Shown: positions 41,691 to 50,151 of the stretch, in pieces
How the letters are laid out: each line of letters starts with the position of its first letter
Position numbering within the stretch: the first letter of the stretch is position 1
NCBI GenBank assembly: GCA_963719975.1
Contig: CAVRED010000007.1
Coordinates: 930,001 to 994,000 of the forward strand
Reading direction: 5' to 3'
Source of the DNA: Poindextera sp963719975
GTDB lineage: Bacteria; Pseudomonadota; Alphaproteobacteria; Caulobacterales; Caulobacteraceae
DNA: 64,000 nt
Position numbers and translations under genes: made by a program
The notes under the pieces: model-generated
What the model was told of the DNA's origin: nothing
Database searches by the model: none
What the model saw: the letters and a program-made list of their open reading frames with translations, nothing else

Positions 41691-42835
41691 GGCGCCACCC
41701 GCGTGGCTGCCGGGGGCAGGACCTTGACCAGCGTCGCCACCCGCGCCTCGGCGTCCGCTTCCTCATCGGCGTAGAAGAGGTTGAAGCCGGGCTCCTTCAG
41801 GCGGTCGAGCCAGCCGCCCTGCTCCCTCAGCGACGGCGAGCGCGGCGCCGAGACGTGCAGGATTCCATCGACGCATTGGGCGGACACCTGGCGCGCGAGA
41901 AACGCGGGTCGGACGCCCCACTCGAGGTCGGCGGCCGCGACGGCGCCGCGGTTCAGCTTCGTCGGCGCTTCGGCGTCGTTCAGGCCGCCAAGCAGTGGGT
42001 TGGTGCATAGGATTGGTCGGCCCCGCACCTGGTCGAGCTCCTCGCTCGGACTCCAGACCAGCGAGCGCTCGAACACCGCCCGGATGTCGGCCTGGTCGAA
42101 AGCGAACGCCTGGTTCCAGGCCATCAGGCAGTGCGGTTGGCCGGGCTTGATGCAGGCGGGCAACTGTGAGCCCGGCCCGTGGTCGACTGCGAGCACGGTG
42201 GAGTCGATCACGTAGACGGCGGCGAGGCGACGCATGAGGTCGGGGTGGACCGCCAGCTCCTCGTCCATCAGCCGGTCCACAAGGGTGCCGCCTTGCTCGA
42301 CGCCGACGACCACCATCGGCCGGTTCTGGCTGAAGTGCGCCAGGAAGTAGTCGAACGCCCGTCGCACGTCGCCATAGGCGAAGGCGCGCGCCTCCAGCGC
42401 GTCGTCGCGCAGCGTCAGCTCGGTGTAGACGGATGCCTGGCGGTAACGGGGCGCAAACATCCGCCCCACCTCGGCGAACGGGCCGGCATAGTTGGGCAGG
42501 ATGACGCGGGTCAGGAAACGCGCCGATCGCGCGTCGCCGATCGGGCCGTTCCAGTTGCGGCCGCCGTCGTAGGTGGTCGCGTGCACGAAGAAGACATCGG
42601 CGGGCGGATCGTCGGCCGACGGTGCGTCCGGGTGCTGGGGCAGGAGCGCCCAGGCGGCGGGCAAGGCATAGTCCGGCGCCTCGGGCGGCCGGTAGGTCTG
42701 GAACGGGGTCTTGGGGTCCAGCGTCGTTTGCAGGATGTCCGTTCGCCAGCGAAACGCCGCGATGACGACGAGCGCCAGGATGAGCAGCCCGCTGAGGCGG
42801 AGCCAGTCCCTGACGCTCAGATGGGGCGCGGTCAT
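41687..42835 (-). CDS. DUF3089 alpha/beta-hydrolase-like membrane protein lacking the nucleophile Ser
   Basis: 382 aa. One N-terminal membrane helix (about 13-29), then DVFFVHATTYDGGRNWNGPIGD, PNYAGPFAEVGRMFAPRYRQAS and DVRRAFDYFLAHFSQNRPMVVVG, the conserved opening of DUF3089 proteins. The family's nucleophile elbow, normally GHSQG, is here GVEQG with Glu180 (codon GAG) in place of Ser. The protein may therefore be a non-catalytic scaffold or use other chemistry. Gene begins 42 bases after the FAD monooxygenase. Confidence 0.8.
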   Translation of the reverse strand: MTAPHLSVRDWLRLSGLLILALVVIAAFRWRTDILQTTLDPKTPFQTYRPPEAPDYALPAAWALLPQHPDAPSADDPPADVFFVHATTYDGGRNWNGPIGDARSARFLTRVILPNYAGPFAEVGRMFAPRYRQASVYTELTLRDDALEARAFAYGDVRRAFDYFLAHFSQNRPMVVVGVEQGGTLVDRLMDEELAVHPDLMRRLAAVYVIDSTVLAVDHGPGSQLPACIKPGQPHCLMAWNQAFAFDQADIRAVFERSLVWSPSEELDQVRGRPILCTNPLLGGLNDAEAPTKLNRGAVAAADLEWGVRPAFLARQVSAQCVDGILHVSAPRSPSLREQGGWLDRLKEPGFNLFYADEEADAEARVATLVKVLPPAATRVAP

Positions 42836-42877
42836 GGCCGCTCACGCTACACCGGCCGCGGCGCCGTCGCGAGGGGA

Positions 42878-44152
42878 TCAGCCGGCGTGGATGTCCGGCG
42901 TCTGCACCCGCTCCATCCGGAACCCCATCCCGATGATGCGCGCCGGGATGCGGCGGAGAACGGGGAAGAGGTTGAAGAGCCGAGCCGGCCAGGGCGCGCG
43001 GAAGGGTCTGGTGCTGTTGAGCGCGTTCGTGAGCACGAAGCGGTGGATGAAGACCTGCAACCGCTGCATCGCTCTCACCGGACCAAGGCGGCGGCGCTGC
43101 ACGCGGGCGAGCAGATCCTCGGTCGGTCGCCCGGCTCTCAGGGGCTCGGCGAGAATATTGGCGGCGCAGATGGCGTCCTGGATCGCGATATTGATGCCGA
43201 CGCCGCCTACCGGCGACATCGCATGCGCGGCGTCGCCGATGAGCAGGAGCCCCGGCTTCGACCACTGCTCGAGCCGGTCGACTGTTACGGTGAGCAGCTT
43301 GACGTCGTCCCAGGTTTCGATCGCCTGGACTCGGTCGGCCAGGTTGGGGTCGACGCGCGCCAGACGCGCCCTGAAGGCGTCCAGCCCCTCGGCCCTGATG
43401 GCCTCGAAGCCGCCCTTCCGAACCACGAACGCCGACTGGTAGTAGTCGCCGCGATCGAGCAGCACGAGCACGTAGCCGGCCCCGATACGGCCGAGCACGG
43501 CGTTCTGGTCGTCGGGGCGCCGCGGCAGGCGCAACCACAGAACATCGATCGGCGCGCCGATGTCTTCGACCTTCAGCCCCGCTCGGTCGCGCAGCCGAGA
43601 GTCGCGGCCGTCGGCGGCGATGACGAGATCGGCCGCGACCTCGAACGGGCCCTGCTCGGACTGTACGACGACGCCGGTGACGACGCCGTCCTCCCGAACG
43701 AAATCGATCGCCTCGCTCGACATCCTCACGGCGAATTCGGGGAAGCGCGCCCCCTCCTCGGCCAGGAAGTCGAGGAAATCCCACTGCGGCATCATGGCGA
43801 CGAACTTCGCCACTGTCGGCAGGTGGGTCAGATCGGCGAGCTGGATGGTTTCATCGCCGACCCTGCCTTCGACATGGCTGATCTCGGTGTGCGGTCGCTC
43901 GAGGAACCGCTCGAGCAGCCCAAGGTCGTGCATCGCCTGCAACGTCGAGGGGTGCACCGTGTCGCCACGGAAGTCGCGCAGGAAGTCGGCGTGCTTCTCA
44001 AGCACCACAACCTTCACCCCGGCGCGGGCCAGCAGGTATCCCGCCATCATCCCCGCCGGACCGCCGCCGGCGATGCAGCACTGGACCCTTAGCCGCTCAG
44101 CGATAGGGGTCGTCGCTGGCGAGGTAGGTTCTGACATAGTCGGTGACGCCAT
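42878..44152 (-). CDS. FAD-dependent monooxygenase/oxidoreductase (FAD_binding_3, PHBH-like)
   Basis: Up to 424 aa. N-terminal dinucleotide fold CCIAGGGPAGMMAGYLLARAGVKVVVLEKH, middle DG motif VIAADGRDSRLRD, and GD motif LLLIGDAAHAMSPVGGVGINIAIQDA, the three signatures of class A flavin monooxygenases. The start is uncertain: ATG 44152 or 44137 both overlap the end of hldD by 41-56 bases, and no start codon exists after the hldD stop. Substrate unknown. Confidence 0.85.
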   Translation of the reverse strand: MASPTMSEPTSPATTPIAERLRVQCCIAGGGPAGMMAGYLLARAGVKVVVLEKHADFLRDFRGDTVHPSTLQAMHDLGLLERFLERPHTEISHVEGRVGDETIQLADLTHLPTVAKFVAMMPQWDFLDFLAEEGARFPEFAVRMSSEAIDFVREDGVVTGVVVQSEQGPFEVAADLVIAADGRDSRLRDRAGLKVEDIGAPIDVLWLRLPRRPDDQNAVLGRIGAGYVLVLLDRGDYYQSAFVVRKGGFEAIRAEGLDAFRARLARVDPNLADRVQAIETWDDVKLLTVTVDRLEQWSKPGLLLIGDAAHAMSPVGGVGINIAIQDAICAANILAEPLRAGRPTEDLLARVQRRRLGPVRAMQRLQVFIHRFVLTNALNSTRPFRAPWPARLFNLFPVLRRIPARIIGMGFRMERVQTPDIHAG

Positions 44153-45098
44153 CCTCCAGACTTGTCATCGGGGCGGTGTATCCGGCCGCCCTCAGCCGCG
44201 CCATATCGGCCTCGGTGAAGTACTGATAGTGCCGCGCGATCGCCGCCGGCGGTTCGAAATAGTCGATGCTGGCGGGGCGGCCAGCGGCGTGAAACGCCGC
44301 GAGCGCCAGGTCCTTGAACGAGCGGGCCGCGCCGGAGCCCAGATTGTACACGCCGTTTACGGCCGGGTTGGCGGTCAGCCACGCCACGATCTCGGCGGCG
44401 TCTCGCACATAGACAAAGTCGCGCTTCTGCTCGCCATCGGCGACGTCGTCGCGCCCCGACTTGAACAGCCGCACCGCATCGCCCGCTTCAACCTTCGGCC
44501 AGATCTGCGCCACGACCGAACGCATCGGGCCTTTGTGCGCCTCGTTCGGGCCGTAGACGTTGAAGAACTTCAGCCCGACCCACTGCGGCGGCGCATAGTC
44601 GCGCGCGGCCTGACGCGCGGCGAAGACGTCGAACAGCGCCTTCGACCAGCCGTAGGCGTTCAGCGGGCGAAGCGCGATCAATGAGTCCAGGTCGTTGCGG
44701 TCGGCGTACCCTTGCTCGCCCGCCCCGTACGTCGCGGCCGACGAGGCGTAGATGAAGCGCCTTTGGCGGTCGGCGCACCAGCGGAAGAGGTCGCGGGAGA
44801 GGCCGAAGTTCGTGGTGACCAGCTTGTCGGCGTCCGGCTCGGTGGTGGAGGAGATGGCGCCCATGTGGATCACCGCCTCGATGTCGCGCCAACGCTTCTC
44901 CAGCCACTCGAACATCGCCTCGGGCGGCACGAAGTCGCCGATGGGATGCTTGGCGATGTTGCGCCACTTGCCGAGCTCCACCTCGCGCAGCCGATCGCAC
45001 ACCACGACGTCGAGAGACCGGTCCTCGGCCAGCCTGGCCACGATATTGGAGCCGATGAATCCGGCCCCGCCGGTGACGAACATGATGCGGCGGGTCAT
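44097..45098 (-). CDS. hldD: ADP-L-glycero-D-manno-heptose 6-epimerase
   Basis: 333 aa. Rossmann motif FVTGGAGFIGSNIVARL, Tyr-x-x-x-Lys in LNAYGWSKALFD, Ser in YASSAATYG, and FFNVYGPNEAHKG, all as in HldD/RfaD. Final step in making ADP-heptose for the LPS inner core. Start 19 bases after hldE, same operon. Confidence 0.94.
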   Translation of the reverse strand: MTRRIMFVTGGAGFIGSNIVARLAEDRSLDVVVCDRLREVELGKWRNIAKHPIGDFVPPEAMFEWLEKRWRDIEAVIHMGAISSTTEPDADKLVTTNFGLSRDLFRWCADRQRRFIYASSAATYGAGEQGYADRNDLDSLIALRPLNAYGWSKALFDVFAARQAARDYAPPQWVGLKFFNVYGPNEAHKGPMRSVVAQIWPKVEAGDAVRLFKSGRDDVADGEQKRDFVYVRDAAEIVAWLTANPAVNGVYNLGSGAARSFKDLALAAFHAAGRPASIDYFEPPAAIARHYQYFTEADMARLRAAGYTAPMTSLEDGVTDYVRTYLASDDPYR

Positions 45099-45117
45099 GC
45101 TCCTTTGCTCCTGAGGA

Positions 45118-46584
45118 TCATGCGCGCCGGGTGAGCTTCGCGATCGCCGCGGTCGTCGAGTAGCCCTCGACGATGGGAGCGAGTTTCACCTCGCCGCCCC
45201 AGCCCTCGACGAGCTCATGCCCCACCACCTCGGACTTGGCGTAGTCGGCGCCCTTGATCAGCACGTCGGGCCGCGCCTGCTCGATCAGCGCCAGCGGCGT
45301 GTCCTCGTCGAACGGCACGACCAGGTCGACCGACCCCAGGCCGCCCAGCACGAGCGCGCGCGACTCCAGGTCGTTCACCGGTCTCCCCTCGCCTTTCAGC
45401 GCGTGCACCGAGCGGTCGCTGTTCAGCCCAACGATCAGCCGGTCGCACCAGGCCTTGGCCTGCGCCAGGTAGGCGACGTGGCCGCGGTGGATGATGTCGA
45501 AACAGCCGTTGGTGAAGCCGATTTTCAGCCCCAGCCGCCTCCAGGCGGCGATCTCGCGCGCCATGCGCTCGGGCGTCGCGATCTTGGCCTCGGCCGGCGC
45601 CTGATGCTCTGCCACCTCGGCTTCGACGAGTTCGTCGGGCGAAACCGTCGCCGTGCCCGACTTCTGCACCACGACGTGGGCGGCCAGCAGCGCGAACGCC
45701 ACCGCGTCATCGGCGACCTCGCCGGCGGCGAAGGCGACGCCCAGCGCGGCCAGGGCCGTGTCGCCCGCGCCGGCCGTATCGAACACCTGCGGCGCGGGCC
45801 TGCGCATGTGCACCACCCCGCGGTCGCGCGCCCCAAGCGACATGCCGTCGGCGGCCCGGGTCACCAGCACCGCTTTGCAGGGCGAGAGCTCGAGCGCACG
45901 GGCGATCGCGAGCTCGATCTCGGTGTCGCTGCCGGTGGGCAGGTCGGTCGCGTGGGCCAGCTCTGCGGCGTTCGGTTTGACCAGATCGGCGGGACCGTAG
46001 CGCTCGAACGAGCGTGCCTTGGAGTCCACGACCAGCACCGCCCCTTCGCGCGCCGCGGCGGCGTGGCAAGCGTCGATCACCGCCTGCGTGACAACGCCCT
46101 TGCCGTAGTCCGAGAGGAGGATCGCGCCCACCCCTTGCGCCGCATCGGCGATCGCTCGAACGAGGTTGGCCTCGGTCTCGCCGGCGATGGCGACCTTGGT
46201 CTCCTGGTCGACGCGCAACAGTTGCTGGCCGCCCGAGACGAACCTGGTCTTGACCGTGGTCGGCCGGCTGGCGTCAACGACCAGGAAGCCCTCGACGTCG
46301 GGCTCATCGCTCAACAAGCGCAGCGCCTCGCGGCCAGCGTCGTCGTCGCCCACCACGCCGACCAGGCGGGTCCCAGCCCCCATGGCGGCGGTGTTGCGGG
46401 CCACGTTGCCGGCCGCGCCCAGCATGACGCTCTCTTGCGCGCGGCTCATGACCGGGATCGGCGCCTCGGGCGAGATGCGGCTGACCTCGCCGTAGATGAA
46501 ACGGTCGACCATCAGGTCGCCGACGCAGGCGACCTTCGCCCCGCGCGCGGCCGCCAACAGGGACTGGAGGCTGATCAGGTCCAT
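45118..46584 (-). CDS. hldE: Bifunctional heptose 7-phosphate kinase / heptose 1-phosphate adenylyltransferase
   Basis: 488 aa. N-terminal ribokinase-type domain (about 1-320): VACVGDLMVDRFIYGEVSRISPEAPIPV, LLSDYGKGV and the catalytic TAGAGDTALAALG. C-terminal nucleotidyltransferase (about 345-488): IGFTNGCFDIIHRGHVAYL with the HxGH motif, LIVGLNSDRSV and VPFDEDTPLALIEQARPDVLIKGADY. Full fusion as in E. coli HldE. Makes ADP-D,D-heptose, which HldD then epimerises. Confidence 0.95.
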   Translation of the reverse strand: MDLISLQSLLAAARGAKVACVGDLMVDRFIYGEVSRISPEAPIPVMSRAQESVMLGAAGNVARNTAAMGAGTRLVGVVGDDDAGREALRLLSDEPDVEGFLVVDASRPTTVKTRFVSGGQQLLRVDQETKVAIAGETEANLVRAIADAAQGVGAILLSDYGKGVVTQAVIDACHAAAAREGAVLVVDSKARSFERYGPADLVKPNAAELAHATDLPTGSDTEIELAIARALELSPCKAVLVTRAADGMSLGARDRGVVHMRRPAPQVFDTAGAGDTALAALGVAFAAGEVADDAVAFALLAAHVVVQKSGTATVSPDELVEAEVAEHQAPAEAKIATPERMAREIAAWRRLGLKIGFTNGCFDIIHRGHVAYLAQAKAWCDRLIVGLNSDRSVHALKGEGRPVNDLESRALVLGGLGSVDLVVPFDEDTPLALIEQARPDVLIKGADYAKSEVVGHELVEGWGGEVKLAPIVEGYSTTAAIAKLTRRA

Positions 46585-46643
46585 GGCGGGCGGGTGTCGG
46601 CCCTGCCGCCTTGGCCGTCAAGCCGTGCGCGGCCCCGGCCCCG

Positions 46644-47102
46644 CTAGTCCGAGCATTTCTCGTCCCAGCCGGGGCCGCCTCCCGATGGGAAGGTCGCCTG
46701 GTCGACCAGCACGGTTCCGGAGGAATCGACGTTTCGCCAAACCCGGATCCGGCCGTCGCGCTTGTCGAGCAGCGTGTCCTGTTCGAGGTTGTCGCCAAAG
46801 AACACGCCAATCATGCGGATCCGGTCCGGCGCGACGATCTCAGCCTCATCCCACCGGTAGCGATTGGGCTCCAGCCCAGGCCCGCTGTCGTAGGCCATGC
46901 TGACCGAGCCGTCGGGCTCGATCCGGTAGTGGGTGTATTCATCCCTCTCCGACGGCGGCTGGCTGCAGTCGCTCGCCCAGGTCCCGATCAGCCCGAACGC
47001 CGTCATCGCTTCCTGCACGGGCGTCGCCTGCGCCGCTCCAGCGGCCATCAGAGCGCCGAGGCCGAGCGCCAGGGCAAGTCTTCGCACTGGCCACCCCCTC
47101 AT
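46644..47102 (-). CDS. Small exported protein of a tandem family, copy 1
   Basis: 152 aa from ATG 47102, which overlaps the stop of the next copy (ATGA); an ATG 9 bases upstream is also open. Signal peptide LALALGLGALMAAGAAQA. The mature part has AFGLIGTWASDCSQPPS, YRIEPDGSVSMAYDSGPG, NRYRWDEAEIV, GDNLEQDTLLDKRDGRIRVWRNVDSSGTVLV and a final EKCSD. Two Cys near the ends probably pair. The same pattern recurs in the 47.1-47.6 kb gene. No family name recognised; the repeating GTW...F/Y...G pattern suggests a lipocalin-like small beta-barrel. Confidence 0.7.
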   Translation of the reverse strand: MRGWPVRRLALALGLGALMAAGAAQATPVQEAMTAFGLIGTWASDCSQPPSERDEYTHYRIEPDGSVSMAYDSGPGLEPNRYRWDEAEIVAPDRIRMIGVFFGDNLEQDTLLDKRDGRIRVWRNVDSSGTVLVDQATFPSGGGPGWDEKCSD

Positions 47103-47626
47103 GACGAGCACTTGCTGACCCAGGCCGGGCCGCCGGGCCCGCCCGTGAAGGCGCCGTTCTGCACCAGGATCTTTCCCGATCCGTCGACGTTGCCGTAGAC
47201 GCGCATCTGGCCGCTGTCGTTCTTCTGCAGCACCGTGTGCTGGGCGAGATTGTCGCCATAGAAGATGCCATCCATCTGCAGCGTGTTCTGATCGATCAGC
47301 ACCGCTTGGGTCCAGCTGTAGCGGTTCGGCTGGACGTCAGGCCCGTCGTCGTAGACCAGGCTCACCGTGCCGTCGCTCTCGAGGGCGTAGACGTCGTGCT
47401 CGTCGTCGGTCGACGGCGGCTGGTTGCAGTCGGCCGCCCAGGTCCCGATCAGGCCGAACGCTTGCGCCGCCTGCTGGACGGTCATCGGCTGCGCGGCCTG
47501 GGCCGAAGGGGCCGCCGATTGCGCCGGCTGTGATGACGGCTGCACCGTGTTGTTGCCGGCGTGCGGCGTGCAGGCGAACAGCAGCGGAAGCGCCGTCCAC
47601 GCGGCAAGATAACGCTTGATCATCAT
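47099..47626 (-). CDS. Lipoprotein of the same tandem family, copy 2
   Basis: 175 aa from the double ATG at 47626/47623, preceded by a GGTGGGG ribosome site. The lipobox LLFAC gives a lipidated Cys; a Ser/Gln/Ala linker follows. The domain AFGLIGTWAADCNQPPS, YALESDGTVSLVYDDGPD, NRYSWTQAVLI, GDNLAQHTVLQKNDSGQMRVYGNVDGSGKILVQNG and SKCSS aligns over its whole length with copy 1. Function unknown. The pair overlap by 4 bases, so they form one operon. Confidence 0.72.
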   Translation of the reverse strand: MMIKRYLAAWTALPLLFACTPHAGNNTVQPSSQPAQSAAPSAQAAQPMTVQQAAQAFGLIGTWAADCNQPPSTDDEHDVYALESDGTVSLVYDDGPDVQPNRYSWTQAVLIDQNTLQMDGIFYGDNLAQHTVLQKNDSGQMRVYGNVDGSGKILVQNGAFTGGPGGPAWVSKCSS

Positions 47627-47703
47627 CCCCACCCGGCGAGCTCCTATCGGATCGAACATGCCCCAAACGCGGCGAACGGCCAAGGTGTGGCCGACCTCGC
47701 CGC

Positions 47704-47869
47704 TCAGTAGCATTTCACGTACCAGCCCGCCGCCACGCCGTTCTGAAGATCGCCACTTTGGACATACACGCGGCCGTTTCCGTCCGTATTCTCGACGAAA
47801 CGCAGCCGGCGGTTGGAGCCGCTCTGCAACACCATGTGGTGCGATAGCGCGCCGGCGCTCCAAGGCCCA
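47704..47869 (-). pseudogene. Truncated third copy of the tandem family
   Basis: Frame ending at TGA 47704-47706 reads SDGPWSAGALSHHMVLQSGSNRRLRFVENTDG... to ...AAGWYVKCY. It matches the C-terminal third of copies 1 and 2 (compare DGIFYGDNLAQHTVLQ and WVSKCSS). Upstream it runs straight into the kdsA stop at 47870 with no start codon or signal peptide, so only the 3' end of a former gene remains. Confidence 0.6.
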
Positions 47870-48724
47870 TCAGACGCCGCGGGCGGCCGACTGGATCGCT
47901 TTCAGCCTGGCGAGGAGAGCGCCTGCCGACGACAGCGGCAGACAACTCGGCCCGTCGCACAGCGCCCGCTCCGGATTGGGGTGAAACTCCAGGAAGACCC
48001 CGTCAGCGCCTGCCGCCACCGCCGCGGCGGCGATCACCGGCACCCCTTCGCGACGGCCGCCCGCCGAGGCGCCGTTCGTTTGCGCGTTTGCCCCCGGCAG
48101 CTGGACGGCGTGGGTGGCGTCGATGGTCACTGGGGCGCCCAGCTCCTGCATCTCGGGGATGCCGAGCATGTCGACGACGAGGTTGTGATAGCCGAAGGCG
48201 ACGCCACGCTCGCAAAGGATGGTCAGGTCGGCCTCGACGCTCTCCTTGATCTTGTCGAGGATGTTGCGGCAGTCGGATGGCGCCAGAAACTGCCCTTTTT
48301 TCACGTGCAGCCATCCGTTGCGTCGGTTGGCGGCGCGGGCGCCGGCGATCACGAGATCGGTCTGGCGGCAGAGGAAGGCGGGAATCTGCAGCACGTCGGC
48401 CACGTCAGCCACCGCTTCCGCCTGGTCGATCTCGTGAAAGTCGGTCGCGATCGGCACGCCGATGCGTGATTTGACCTCGGCGAGGATCCTCAGTCCGGCC
48501 TCGAGGCCCGGGCCGCGATAGCTCTGCAGTGACGAGCGGTTCGCTTTGTCGAAGCTGGCCTTGAAGATGTAGGGCAGGCCCAGCGCGGCCGTCTTGGCCT
48601 TGAGCTCCGCCGCCGTCTCAAGCGCCAGGTCGAGATCCTCGAGCACGTTCAGGCCGGCGATGACGACCAGCGGCTGCCCATCGCCGATCGCCAGATCCCA
48701 ACCCTTCAGCACAAGCTTGGCCAT
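47870..48724 (-). CDS. kdsA: 3-deoxy-8-phosphooctulonate (KDO-8-P) synthase
   Basis: 284 aa. VVIAGLNVLEDLDLALETAAEL, YIFKASFDKANRSS, IPATDFHEIDQA-type region with PAFLCRQTDLV, TILCERGVAFGYHNLVVDM, DATHAVQLPG and FLEFHPNPERALCDGP cover the KdsA active site (Lys, Arg, His, Asp). Condenses PEP and arabinose-5-P for LPS KDO. Start at ATG 48724. Isolated from its usual neighbours pyrG and eno. Confidence 0.94.
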   Translation of the reverse strand: MAKLVLKGWDLAIGDGQPLVVIAGLNVLEDLDLALETAAELKAKTAALGLPYIFKASFDKANRSSLQSYRGPGLEAGLRILAEVKSRIGVPIATDFHEIDQAEAVADVADVLQIPAFLCRQTDLVIAGARAANRRNGWLHVKKGQFLAPSDCRNILDKIKESVEADLTILCERGVAFGYHNLVVDMLGIPEMQELGAPVTIDATHAVQLPGANAQTNGASAGGRREGVPVIAAAAVAAGADGVFLEFHPNPERALCDGPSCLPLSSAGALLARLKAIQSAARGV

Positions 48725-48831
48725 TCCAAACTCCGACGCCCGCTTCCGATCGGCCTGATCCGACCCCGGCCGCGGCCCGTACAACTGGCGCGGCCGCAAG
48801 GGTCGCACAAGTGCCCAAGGAACACGGAACG

Positions 48832-50151
48832 ATGCGGATCGCGGTCGTCGGCTCAGGCGTGGCAGGTCTCGGCGCAGCCTATGCACTCAACGATGCGGCC
48901 GACGTCGTGCTCTACGAGAAGGACGCCCGGCTGGGCGGCCATGCCCGCACGGTGACCATCACCCATGACGGCCGCGAACTCGACGTCGACACGGGCTTCA
49001 TCGTCTACAACACGCGCAACTACCCGAACCTGGTCGGGCTGTTCGACGCGCTCGGCGTCGAAAGCATCGAGACGGACATGAGCTTCGCCTTCGCCAGCGG
49101 TGGGCTCGAGTGGTCCTCGAACTTCCCGCGCGGGGTGTTCGCGCAACCCCAAAACCTCGCCAACCCCCGCTTCCTGCACATGCTTGCCGAGATCGCCCGC
49201 TTCAACCGCGTCGCCGCGGACGACCTTGCCGGCGGTAGGTTGGAAAATCTTACGATCGCCGGCTATCTGCAGCGGCGTCGGTTCGGTGCGAGCTTCCGCG
49301 ACCGCTACCTCCTGCCCATGGGAGCGGCCATCTGGTCGACCAGTGAGAGCCGCATCTGCGAGACGCCGGCCGCCTGCTTCATCACCTTCTTCGCCAACCA
49401 CAACCTCCTGCAGTTCGTCCAACCGCTCTGGCGGACGGTGAAAGGCGGCAGCCGCAACTACGTCGAGCCGATCGCGGCGCAGCTTGGAGATAGGGTCCGT
49501 CTCAACGCTGGGGCGGCGAGGGTCAGACGGCTGGCGAACGGCGTCGAAGTCACGGACGTGCGCGGCCATGCGGACCGCTTCGATCACGTCGTCCTGGCCT
49601 GCCATTCGAACCAGGCTCTCGGCCTGCTCGGCGACCCGGACCTCGAGGAGCGAGCCCTGCTCGGGGCGGTGCGCTACGCGCCCAACCGCGGCTACCTGCA
49701 CCGTGACGCCCGCCTCATGCCCAGGCGCCGTGCGGCGTGGGGCAGCTGGAACGTGATCGCCGACGCCCCCGAAGGTGGCGCGGTGACCTACTGGATGAAC
49801 AACCTGCAGAGCCTGGACACCAAAACCCCGCTTTTCGTCAGCCTGAACCCCGCCGAACCTCCGGCGGCGGAGCTCACCTACGAGGCCTTCGATTGCGACC
49901 ACCCGCAGTTCGACGCGCCGGCGCTGGCCGCCCAGCGCCAGATCGGCCGCATCCAGGGCCGCGGCGGCGTCTGGTACGCCGGCGCCTGGCTCGGCCACGG
50001 TTTCCACGAAGACGGCCTGACCGCGGGACTGCGCGTGGCGCTGAACCTCGGCGGGGCCACGCCATGGGACTTCGTCGACCACCGTATCCCCGGCGGCGCC
50101 CTCCCGCCGGCCAATGTGATCGACCTCGCGAGCCGCAGGGCCGCGGCGTGA
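48832..50151 (+). CDS. FAD/NAD(P)-binding oxidoreductase, amine-oxidase-like
   Basis: 439 aa from ATG 48832 (MRIAVVGSGVAGLGAAYALN), with AAGGAACACGGAACG before it; a GTG 21 bases upstream is also open. Rossmann motif GSGVAGLGAAYAL, then YEKDARLGGHARTV typical of the flavin amine oxidase/phytoene desaturase superfamily, VDTGFIVYN, and C-terminal GVWYAGAWLGHGFHEDGLTAGLRVA. First gene of the ten-gene run. With DUF1365 and a CFA-type methyltransferase it likely acts on fatty acyl chains; stop overlaps DUF1365 (GTGA). Confidence 0.87.
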   Translation: MRIAVVGSGVAGLGAAYALNDAADVVLYEKDARLGGHARTVTITHDGRELDVDTGFIVYNTRNYPNLVGLFDALGVESIETDMSFAFASGGLEWSSNFPRGVFAQPQNLANPRFLHMLAEIARFNRVAADDLAGGRLENLTIAGYLQRRRFGASFRDRYLLPMGAAIWSTSESRICETPAACFITFFANHNLLQFVQPLWRTVKGGSRNYVEPIAAQLGDRVRLNAGAARVRRLANGVEVTDVRGHADRFDHVVLACHSNQALGLLGDPDLEERALLGAVRYAPNRGYLHRDARLMPRRRAAWGSWNVIADAPEGGAVTYWMNNLQSLDTKTPLFVSLNPAEPPAAELTYEAFDCDHPQFDAPALAAQRQIGRIQGRGGVWYAGAWLGHGFHEDGLTAGLRVALNLGGATPWDFVDHRIPGGALPPANVIDLASRRAAA

